From Bacteroides thetaiotaomicron VPI-5482 (GTDB lineage Bacteria > Bacteroidota > Bacteroidia > Bacteroidales > Bacteroidaceae), in the NCBI RefSeq assembly GCF_000011065.1, contig NC_004663.1:4588001-4652000 (forward strand): a stretch of 64,000 nucleotides of DNA, written 5' to 3'. Every line of letters starts with the position of its first letter. Within the stretch, counting starts at the first letter, position 1. Made by a program: the position numbers and the translations under genes. The notes beneath the pieces are model-generated. The model searched no databases, was not told the DNA's origin, and worked only from the letters and a program-made list of their open reading frames with translations. Positions 57,118-64,000 of this stretch are shown here, in pieces.

Positions 57118-59316
57118 TTATTGTGCTTTGGTAAAGTACGTATCGTATTTTAAGATAAGACTGTCTGCTATTTGAATCGGGTCTTCCTCTGAAACAATAG
57201 GGAAAGAGTCTTTCTGTAATGTCCAGTTGTATTCAAATTGCGTAATGTCCTGGTGGAATTTGTCTTCGTCAAAAGGTTTATCTTCCGAAACAGCAGCGAT
57301 GACTCCGTCTGTGAAACGTTTCCAACGTTCCCGGTAGAAGCTTCGGGTAAGTCCGCCCCAGCCTCGATTGGCATAGTCATTCAGTTGGGTGTCCTGTTGC
57401 CCCCATACGGTCAGGATACAGCGTGCATTTTCTTCATAGTAATCCTTTTCCGACACGGTTGCACCACAGTTTCTGGCGTCTTGTAACCATTTCCCGATGG
57501 ATAGAGTCGCGTCACAGGAAAGGAGGCGGTCTACGTCAAGCAAGAGGTTGTCCATACGGGTACTCCATTCTCTCATGCCTGTTGTATCTTTCCGGTTATA
57601 GCAAGCGGTAAACTGATCTCTATATTCGGAGAACAAGTTTCCTAGTACTTGTCTTCCGATATTGATTACGTCAAAGCGAAAATCACTATTGTTGATGTTC
57701 CGGGCTTTTAGTAGCTCTTTCCATATTTGCCATAAGTCGTTATTTGCGTAATGTATGCCGGGGTTTGTATTCCAACTTTTAGTTCCCGTTAGTCTGGGGC
57801 GTGCGTTCATTAATACCGATTGGCCGCATGTGGCATGTTCGGTATAAATTTTCTGATGCAAGGCTCTCCACGCTTTGATGATATTGGCATCCTGATTTCC
57901 TCCTCTGCACATGGACCAGTTGGTTATCCATTGGTCGGTAGTGACAGGATAATCCCATGCCTGGTCAAAAACAAATTCGTACATAAGAGGGTTTACATCA
58001 AAGCCTTCAAGAGTTGCTCCCAAGCCATAGACATTGTCTCCTCCCTCCTTGAAGAGTCGTTTAATCTTGAAATCAATATCATTCAGATTGCCTGCTATCA
58101 TCGTATTGCCGCCAAAATTACCCAGATAACACCAAATATAGGGATTCCCGTAATATTTTTCAGTATTTCGCCAGATTTCTGTATGATCGCAATAGTAATC
58201 GAGTAATATCAGTTTGTTATCCGGTACTGCTTTTAGAAAGGAACGGATACGGGGTTGAGTCCATTTCTTTTTGTCATAGAAGAACATCCAGGTCATTTGT
58301 AACCATTGGGCTGCTGAGTCTACCTGATGAATCGACTCGTAAATCTTGCTTGAAACATTGGCTAAAAAATCCTCGCTCCAGTCAGGAGAGTCGACTTCAT
58401 TGAAAGGATCGATTCCATAAATATGGTCAGTACCATATACTTTGGTTTGTTCCTCCAGAAAACGGCGCTGAATGATTGAGTATAATGAGTCCATCGGATC
58501 AATAAAATGACTGCGGTATTTTTCATCGAAGCCACCCCACTGACTCATCTGATAGATTTTTGCATTCGGATAAATTGTTTTTAATTCGGCTGGTACATGA
58601 CCGGCAAATGCTGGTAATACAGGAGTCATATCAAACTCACGTTCTCTTTCGAGAATACGTTTTTGTAATTCCTCCTGATCCTTTAGCCAGGATTGAGGTA
58701 GTGGACTTTGCCAGAAATCGACATTGGACATCCGATGCCAGGGAAGATGGGCTGGCCCTGTAAAGTATGAGCGAACCTGTTCGTCGCTCAAACCCATGTC
58801 TGTCCATACTTTGTACCAAATGGATTCTTGTCCGGTAATAGCAAGAGGCATGGTGACTCCGTTTAATGCCATCCAGTCTATCAGTCGTTCCCAGTCCTGC
58901 CATTTCCAATAGGGCATAGTATAACCGAATGTACAATAGTTGAGAAAAAAACGATTGTCACATTTGGAACGGATATATACTGGCTGAGGTATCTCCGGTA
59001 GTACATCAGGCATTTCCACTGTCTCTGAGGCATACCAGGAAACATGGGTATGACAGTAGTTTTTCAGATAATGATTCAAACCGGCAGCCAATGAGTTACG
59101 ATTGTTTCCTTTTATCCGTATTTTCCCTTGACTCGATTCCAGTATAAAACGGTCTGTATCAATAGAATCTGTCAGTAACTCGAATAGAAACGACTGGGCA
59201 TGCCGGGGAAATAATCTTTGGCACATTTCTTTTAATACAGGAGGGCCTGTTTCTACATTGCGTTGGCAACTGACTATCAAAAATAGCAGGAGTAAGTATA
59301 GGTATTTATGATTCAT
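57118..59316 (-). CDS. GH89 alpha-N-acetylglucosaminidase (NAGLU-like), lipoprotein
   Basis: 732 residues with a short lipoprotein signal (LLLFLIVS-C). The N-terminal small domain (GKIRIKGNNRNSLAAGLNHYLKNYC) leads into the large barrel: NYCTFGYTMPYWKWQDWERLIDWMALNGVTMPLAITGQE, LPAFAGHVPAEL, ISQWGG-like QMSQWGGFDEKY, and YGIDPFNEVDSPDW, whose Glu is a likely catalytic acid. The helical C-terminal domain (ANRGWGGLTRSFYRERWKRF) is conserved. GH89 enzymes cleave terminal alpha-linked GlcNAc, as in heparan sulfate or gastric mucin alpha-1,4-GlcNAc. The length fits human NAGLU. It is 27 nt after the DUF4855 gene. Confidence 0.93.
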   Translation of the reverse strand: MNHKYLYLLLLFLIVSCQRNVETGPPVLKEMCQRLFPRHAQSFLFELLTDSIDTDRFILESSQGKIRIKGNNRNSLAAGLNHYLKNYCHTHVSWYASETVEMPDVLPEIPQPVYIRSKCDNRFFLNYCTFGYTMPYWKWQDWERLIDWMALNGVTMPLAITGQESIWYKVWTDMGLSDEQVRSYFTGPAHLPWHRMSNVDFWQSPLPQSWLKDQEELQKRILEREREFDMTPVLPAFAGHVPAELKTIYPNAKIYQMSQWGGFDEKYRSHFIDPMDSLYSIIQRRFLEEQTKVYGTDHIYGIDPFNEVDSPDWSEDFLANVSSKIYESIHQVDSAAQWLQMTWMFFYDKKKWTQPRIRSFLKAVPDNKLILLDYYCDHTEIWRNTEKYYGNPYIWCYLGNFGGNTMIAGNLNDIDFKIKRLFKEGGDNVYGLGATLEGFDVNPLMYEFVFDQAWDYPVTTDQWITNWSMCRGGNQDANIIKAWRALHQKIYTEHATCGQSVLMNARPRLTGTKSWNTNPGIHYANNDLWQIWKELLKARNINNSDFRFDVINIGRQVLGNLFSEYRDQFTACYNRKDTTGMREWSTRMDNLLLDVDRLLSCDATLSIGKWLQDARNCGATVSEKDYYEENARCILTVWGQQDTQLNDYANRGWGGLTRSFYRERWKRFTDGVIAAVSEDKPFDEDKFHQDITQFEYNWTLQKDSFPIVSEEDPIQIADSLILKYDTYFTKAQ

Positions 59317-59343
59317 AGAATGGCGATGATTAAACTGTTTATA

Positions 59344-60525
59344 CTAATGTGAACTCCGGATGGGGCGGCTGATGACAAAATTGCAGAACTCATGATAGAG
59401 TTGGGTATCGGCTGCGTTCCCTGATTTTTTTAGTGTAAGTAGGGATGCACTTCCCTGATAATAGGCAAGGCGTTTTTTCTCCCATATGCCATGTTTCTTG
59501 AATGCACTCATATAGTTTTTCAAACGATAAGCCTTTCCTCTGCTATTCAGAGCATTGTCATCAAATTCCAGTTCCATGTGCATATCATACGTGAGTGCTT
59601 TCTGGCAGGCATCTTCCAGACGAGAATCGGGGACGGATTCGTTGAAGAAATAATTAGGCTGGAAATAAGCATAATTAAATCCTAGTGATTTCCACTGATT
59701 ATATCCATCTGCTCCATAATAGGGGATCCAGTTGAAACTATATTTTAGTTTATTCAGGTAGATGGCAACCGCATTTAAAATGTCACGGGTGTCGGTCGCT
59801 TTCTCGGCAAGCCAATAAAATCCCGCTAATTCTACATGTTGATAGTTCTTTTCATTGAACTTGGCACGTACCTGATCGATATACCATTTGCAGGCTTTAA
59901 TTCGGTCGGCAGAGTTGGAAAAGTCAAGCGTCTGGTTATCAATTTTCCCCCAATACTTGGTTGATGAGGATGCTTGTTCCGGGTGTTGGTAGACAATGGG
60001 CTCTGGTATACTGATCACAATCTGACGTTTCTGCCGTGGGGTTCCCAAAATGGCAGAGGCCTCTTTGACTGATGCATCTAATGCTCCGATTCCTGTTTCA
60101 GATTGGAAGTAATAGTCTATAAGTTTCGTCCAGTCTGCTTGATTGGCTGATTCCAGATTGTACCCTTTGGCGAACATTTTATTAGCGCCTCCTGTACCTG
60201 TGTCCATAATTTCCAAAAAGAGGAAGCTGTCGAATAGCCAGTGGGATTGATTGTCGGTATCTACATATCTGATATAAGAACTTACACGTTCTTTATCCCA
60301 TGTATAGGGAGTGCGATGATGTCCTCCGCCATAAAGTAACACCATATCTGTAGATGTCAGTAACTCGGTGCGGTTCTTTTCCCAATCATAGAATTCTACG
60401 ACTGGATCGTTTATTTCCGGATCATTCCCGGATGGGAGGGTAGGGACCGTGTGGTCTTCGTCTTGGCAAGCAGCAAGACCACTACCTATACAACAGAGAA
60501 AGAGAATAAATAGAATACGTTTCAT
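59344..60525 (-). CDS. DUF4855 lipoprotein, putative glycosidase-related
   Basis: 393 residues with a lipoprotein signal (CCIGSGLAA-C). The domain begins DMVLLYGGGHHRTPYTWDKERVSSYI and continues LFDSFLFLEI, IVISIPEPIVY, GFYWLAEKATDT, FNWIPYYGADGYNQWKSLGFNYAYFQPNYFF and MELEFDDNAL. This matches DUF4855, a family with a barrel-like pattern and conserved Trp, Glu and Asp residues that suggest a glycoside hydrolase, but no activity is established to my knowledge. It is 8 nt from the GH27 gene in the operon, which supports a role in glycan cleavage or binding. Confidence 0.8.
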   Translation of the reverse strand: MKRILFILFLCCIGSGLAACQDEDHTVPTLPSGNDPEINDPVVEFYDWEKNRTELLTSTDMVLLYGGGHHRTPYTWDKERVSSYIRYVDTDNQSHWLFDSFLFLEIMDTGTGGANKMFAKGYNLESANQADWTKLIDYYFQSETGIGALDASVKEASAILGTPRQKRQIVISIPEPIVYQHPEQASSSTKYWGKIDNQTLDFSNSADRIKACKWYIDQVRAKFNEKNYQHVELAGFYWLAEKATDTRDILNAVAIYLNKLKYSFNWIPYYGADGYNQWKSLGFNYAYFQPNYFFNESVPDSRLEDACQKALTYDMHMELEFDDNALNSRGKAYRLKNYMSAFKKHGIWEKKRLAYYQGSASLLTLKKSGNAADTQLYHEFCNFVISRPIRSSH

Positions 60526-60533
60526 ATTTGCTT

Positions 60534-62516
60534 TTATTTTATAGGTGTTATTTTAATTAGGGAGACACCGTGGTAGGGGATGGAAGTTTCATAACTACCA
60601 CTGAATATTCCTAAGTTTTTTTGTCTCCATAAGTCTCTGATTTTGACTTTACCTTGGATGCCCAACTGATTAAGGGCAAAGTTAAAGTTATATTTTTGTT
60701 GCTGGATATTTACTGCTTTATCCTGATCCCATAAAATGAAGTAGGGATCCATCTGGAAGAAGCCGAGTGCATAGGAACCATCGTATAACTTTTTATACCA
60801 TATTTGTCCGTTGGGAACTGTGAGCTTAGTAGCAGGGGCTACCAGTGGGTCCTGATTGACTGCAATCACTTCCGGATTGGTCAGAAGACCTAACGTGAAA
60901 TCGTCTATGGCAGTCATGTCACAACCAAGCAATAATGGGGCGGAAAGGATGGACCATAGGGAGATATGTGCATATTGTTCGTCAGCGGTTAAGTCCGAAT
61001 CGTGGGATTTTGCACCCCATCCCGGTCCTAATTTGCCTACTACCAACATATCCGGATCGTTATATTTTCCAGGTGCTGATACGTATGCGCAAACATCCTG
61101 GAAACATCCGATTGCCATTACAATATTCCATTGGTCGTTGATATCACGGGTTGTTCGCCACAAATTACCTCCGGCTTCCGCTCCCCAGTTCCATACATTG
61201 GGAGCTCCGTATCCGACACAATATACGATATCCCGTTTTATCTGATCTAAAGCGTTGCGCATGACGATAAATGGTTCTTGAATCGTTTTCTCTTCCGAGT
61301 TCTTCTCAATGGCAGCATAACCGCAATAATCGTATTTCAAATAGTCTACTCCCCACTTTTCCCAAGTTTTTGCATCTGTCAATTCGTGCTGACAGCTGCC
61401 TATATGCCTGCCGCAGGTCGTCCAACCTGGTGAAGAGTAGATTCCGAATTTCAGCCCTAACGAGTGAATGTAGTCAGTAAGTGTCTTAAAGTCCGGAAAT
61501 TTTTCGTTAGCCGGGAGTTCACCTTCGGGTGTACGTTCATCGGCTTCCCATCCGTCATCTATGTTCACATAAGTCCATCCGTAGGCCTGAAGCTTTTCGT
61601 GCATGATTCGGGCAGCATCACGTACCTTTTGGTCATCAGCTGCAAATCGCCAGCAGTTCCAGCTATTCCAGCCCATAGGAGGAGTAAGCATAATCTCGCT
61701 ACCTATTTTCAGTGTGATCTCCTTTTCATCTGTTCCTTTCTCATTTGTCGCTTGTAGGCGGACCTTAAAGTTACCATTTGTATTCGTGCTTCCGGTGATG
61801 AGTCCTGTTTTCCGGTTTAACTTTAATCCTTTCGGAAGTCCTTTGGCTTTATAGGTCATAGGTCGTTTGCCGCTAACCATAATTGGCATGAGAAAAGGAT
61901 TGCCGGGACGAGCGCCATAAGTCAGTGGGTTATTGATTTGTGGAGCGTCCGGACTTTGTGGAGTCAATATGTATTTTTCTTTGGCAATGGGCTTGGGCCA
62001 TACAGGAATGGGCTGTACGTCACCGAGAGTTGTGAATTTGACATTCAGCCAATCAGCGCGGTCGTACATCATTCCATCTCCGCATTCCTCTACCAATAAT
62101 AAAACTTTGTCTATTCCTGATAAATCGATATTGAAAGGTTTGGCAGGATCTCCTTTTCTCATAATTCCGCTTCTCCATAGTTCTTTCCGATCTCCTAATA
62201 TCTTGAACTGAAGATTACAAGCAAATGGGGTATTGTCATCTGCACCTGCTAATCCGGAAAGCGTCTTGGCTTTTTTTCCGATATCAAAGAGCATACGGCT
62301 GATTGCATGAGTTCCTATGCCGCGTTCATAGACGATGCCTTTCACAGTCAATGGCGTCATAGTGACTGCTTTGTTGATTCGGGGGAGTCCCCAATCCTGT
62401 ATGTAATAAGAACTTTCGCCTAACTCGTCCAGCCAAATTTCTTTTACTTCTTCTGCCTGGCATTTCCAACTAATCGTTAGTATAACCAATAACATTATCT
62501 GCTTAATGTACTGCAT
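60534..62516 (-). CDS. GH27 alpha-galactosidase / alpha-N-acetylgalactosaminidase with NPCBM domain
   Basis: 660 residues with a signal peptide (MLLVILTISWKCQA). An N-terminal NPCBM carbohydrate-binding domain (about 25-165: LGESSYYIQDWG, ERGIGTHAISRMLFDI) is followed by a putative Ig domain (RPGNPFLMPIMVSGKRPMTYKAKGLPKGLKL). The catalytic barrel comes next: MLTPPMGWNSWNCWRF, VNIDDGWEADERTPEG, WGVDYLKYDYCGY with the nucleophile Asp, and KYNDPDMLVVG with the acid/base Asp. A C-terminal beta-domain ends the protein. It removes alpha-linked galactose or GalNAc in the periplasm or outside. Substrate choice between the two is not clear. It is 6 nt from the SGNH gene. Confidence 0.91.
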   Translation of the reverse strand: MQYIKQIMLLVILTISWKCQAEEVKEIWLDELGESSYYIQDWGLPRINKAVTMTPLTVKGIVYERGIGTHAISRMLFDIGKKAKTLSGLAGADDNTPFACNLQFKILGDRKELWRSGIMRKGDPAKPFNIDLSGIDKVLLLVEECGDGMMYDRADWLNVKFTTLGDVQPIPVWPKPIAKEKYILTPQSPDAPQINNPLTYGARPGNPFLMPIMVSGKRPMTYKAKGLPKGLKLNRKTGLITGSTNTNGNFKVRLQATNEKGTDEKEITLKIGSEIMLTPPMGWNSWNCWRFAADDQKVRDAARIMHEKLQAYGWTYVNIDDGWEADERTPEGELPANEKFPDFKTLTDYIHSLGLKFGIYSSPGWTTCGRHIGSCQHELTDAKTWEKWGVDYLKYDYCGYAAIEKNSEEKTIQEPFIVMRNALDQIKRDIVYCVGYGAPNVWNWGAEAGGNLWRTTRDINDQWNIVMAIGCFQDVCAYVSAPGKYNDPDMLVVGKLGPGWGAKSHDSDLTADEQYAHISLWSILSAPLLLGCDMTAIDDFTLGLLTNPEVIAVNQDPLVAPATKLTVPNGQIWYKKLYDGSYALGFFQMDPYFILWDQDKAVNIQQQKYNFNFALNQLGIQGKVKIRDLWRQKNLGIFSGSYETSIPYHGVSLIKITPIK

Positions 62517-62522
62517 AGTAAA

Positions 62523-63599
62523 TTATTTTTTTAATACTTTCTTTATAACCGGACAAACAAGGTCTGCATATCTCATCATTCCTAAGTCTGTGAAATGAAT
62601 ACCGTCTACTGTTGCTTCTCCATCTTCTCCAAGCATCTTTTCGGAAGAAATTATGTATATATTCTTTTCACCTTTTGTTTTTAGAGATTTGAAGACACTG
62701 TTGACGGCTTTATTCTTTTTGTTTATTTCGATAGCTATTTTCTTGTCGAACAGAGCATGAGTGAATACGGGGTCCTCAATAAATATAATCGGAGTGCGTG
62801 GATGCTTATCCCGAAGTATGCGATAGAAGGTTTCCATCTTCTCATATATCTGATCGGAGGAAGCATTAGGGACGAAGTCTAGTACATACACTCCTGCATC
62901 TACTGAGGACATTACTTCGGCTATTTCGTAGTCTAAAAGTGCATTTCCACTGAATCCCAAATTGACGATTTCTCGATTGAGACGGCGGGAAATAATATTG
63001 GTATGTGCCATCCCAGGACGATTGGCACAGCCACCTTGAAGAATGCTTGTTCCATAAAAAACGATTGGTTTAGTCCGTACTGGAATTGCCGTTCGAGGTA
63101 CTGATATAGATGCTTCTGCGTCTATTCCGATGGACAATGAAATTACTCCATCATAAAGAGGTAAATATAGCATATATTCTCGCTCGACCGGTTCCATATT
63201 TGCTATAATTGTAGCTTGATTCACTTTTCCGGTGGGGCGCCCACTATTCACAAATCTCCATGCTCCGTCTACCCATGTGTATAGATCGAGTCCTTTAGTA
63301 CCGGTAGGTGTCATATGATTCATCAGGTTATTATTCAAATTCTCCCATTTGGTGGCTATTGTTGTTGAATTGGAGCAAAATCTGATTGCTAATCCTGCGG
63401 AGTTTCTGCTTAAATTCCATACCGGTTTACGAGAGACATGCTTTAATGAATCCGGCAATCGTTCGTAGCGATTTTCTGTATTCTTTGTGGCTTTACCATA
63501 CAATGGAAACTTGGCAGCATCATAATATTTTAATTGAGCTTCCAGATATTCCGGCAAGCACAAGAATGTAATGAGCAAAATGATGATATGTCTTTTCAT
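62523..63599 (-). CDS. SGNH/GDSL hydrolase with N-terminal beta-sandwich (carbohydrate esterase-like)
   Basis: 358 residues from the Met at 63599, which starts the signal peptide (MKRHIIILLITFLCLPEYLEAQ). The longer frame upstream is rejected. An N-terminal domain (about 25-180: YYDAAKFPLYGKATKNTENRYERLPDSLK, GLAIRFCSNSTTIATKW) matches the SGNH_hydro N-terminal module. The SGNH core then shows FYGTSILQGGCANRPGM with the nucleophile Ser, NLGFSGNALLD (Gly/Asn), and DGIHFTDLGMMRY (catalytic Asp/His). Such enzymes remove acetyl or other acyl groups from glycans. It is periplasmic or extracellular, second visible gene of the cluster. Confidence 0.86.
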   Translation of the reverse strand: MKRHIIILLITFLCLPEYLEAQLKYYDAAKFPLYGKATKNTENRYERLPDSLKHVSRKPVWNLSRNSAGLAIRFCSNSTTIATKWENLNNNLMNHMTPTGTKGLDLYTWVDGAWRFVNSGRPTGKVNQATIIANMEPVEREYMLYLPLYDGVISLSIGIDAEASISVPRTAIPVRTKPIVFYGTSILQGGCANRPGMAHTNIISRRLNREIVNLGFSGNALLDYEIAEVMSSVDAGVYVLDFVPNASSDQIYEKMETFYRILRDKHPRTPIIFIEDPVFTHALFDKKIAIEINKKNKAVNSVFKSLKTKGEKNIYIISSEKMLGEDGEATVDGIHFTDLGMMRYADLVCPVIKKVLKK

Positions 63600-63690
63600 A
63601 ATAAATGGTTGTTTATAAAAGCAATGCAATATACATAAAAAGAAACTTACTATGTATATTGCTATAGCTTTTATGAATATCCGGATTGGG

Positions 63691-64000
63691 CTAATTTTTC
63701 TTGAAGAATCCAATTGTAGAAACGACTGCCCGGTTTCCTCCGGTCATGTCATTCAAGTGTTCGTCTCCTACAACCATTCCGGTAGAACCTCCGCCATCAA
63801 GATTAATAGCTCCTACACAGCCTAATCCTTTCATTATTTGTGCCAGTTCTGTTAAAGTAGCTCCACCACTGGCGGTAATACGTCCGTCACATATGAATAT
63901 GACCACTTTTCCATCTTCACGATAACCGATTGCTGTACGGTCCGGGGTTACATTCGCTCCGAAAATGTCATACGGAATGATTTCATAGTTACTGAGATAG
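63691..64000 (-). CDS. Phosphodiester glycosidase (NAGPA domain) protein, C-terminal part (5' cut by window)
   Basis: The frame is open to the window edge (beginning YLSNYEIIPYDIFGANVTPD). The motifs RTAIGYREDGKVVIFICDGR, SGGATLTELAQIMKGLGC and AINLDGGGSTGMV are those of the phosphodiester glycosidase family (NAGPA, also annotated DUF2233). The human member removes GlcNAc from GlcNAc-1-phospho-6-mannose. The bacterial members occur in glycan-degrading clusters. It ends normally at 63691. The N terminus and any signal are outside. With GH89 and NagA/NagB downstream, a GlcNAc-phosphodiester substrate is possible. Confidence 0.85.
   Translation of the reverse strand, partial: YLSNYEIIPYDIFGANVTPDRTAIGYREDGKVVIFICDGRITASGGATLTELAQIMKGLGCVGAINLDGGGSTGMVVGDEHLNDMTGGNRAVVSTIGFFKKN

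Overview
The window is chromosomal DNA from a gut Bacteroides, most likely of the B. ovatus / B. xylanisolvens / B. thetaiotaomicron group. This is inferred from several things: SusC/SusD glycan-uptake genes, many lipoproteins and secreted glycosidases, BACON, DUF3244, DUF3316 and DUF5689-type proteins, moderate-to-low GC, and promoters of the Bacteroides type (TTG, about 20 nt, TAnnTTTG). The left end cuts a DUF4143 ATPase. The right end cuts a phosphodiester glycosidase.

Layout. 1-11.2 kb is mostly housekeeping: an M20 deacylase, an acyl-CoA ligase, an M16 zinc protease, prfB with its +1 programmed frameshift, a small membrane protein, a phosphate-selective porin, a CYTH protein and a DUF4010 membrane protein. 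11.3-13.5 kb holds a HipB-like regulator, a hipA stump and an IS1182-like element. 13.5-22.3 kb is a divergent locus for secreted nucleases: a BACON-NUC1 nuclease and an EEP-family nuclease on the minus strand, and a TonB-dependent receptor, two OB-fold/jelly-roll surface lipoproteins and a second NUC1 nuclease on the plus strand. 22.9-24.6 kb is non-coding and full of large palindromes and 21-22 bp phased repeats. 24.6-35.7 kb holds an outer-membrane barrel protein and a SusC/SusD/GH3/GH144 polysaccharide utilization locus, probably for beta-1,2-glucan. 35.8-40.8 kb holds a membrane TPR/LuxR-like regulator, a DUF3244 protein, a lipoprotein with a bacteriocin-like glycine-rich tail, an OM barrel and three small membrane proteins. 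40.8-46.5 kb has a PfkB kinase, tRNA-Leu(UAG), an S41 protease, a DUF3316 protein and ParC. 46.7-46.95 kb carries a likely independent small RNA. 47.4-64 kb is one long minus-strand gene cluster: phosphodiester glycosidase, SGNH esterase, GH27, DUF4855, GH89, sugar MFS transporter, NagA, NagB, four Gfo/Idh/MocA oxidoreductases and an ApbE flavin transferase.

The most notable pattern is a set of direct repeats of TGTAAC/TGTAAT/TGTCAT hexamers with 11-bp period. They lie upstream of the OprP-type porin (8.2 kb), on both sides of the divergent nuclease promoter region (15.8 kb) and upstream of the DUF3244 gene (37.6 kb). This looks like PhoB box architecture. It suggests that the nuclease/TonB locus is a phosphate-scavenging system that degrades extracellular nucleic acids and imports the products, co-regulated with the phosphate porin. 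The regulator itself is not in the window, so this remains an inference from site architecture and gene content.

The long cluster at the right end joins alpha-linked GlcNAc/GalNAc hydrolases and GlcNAc catabolism (NagA/NagB) with several exported oxidoreductases. That suggests breakdown of an amino-sugar host or microbial glycan, possibly with a redox step.
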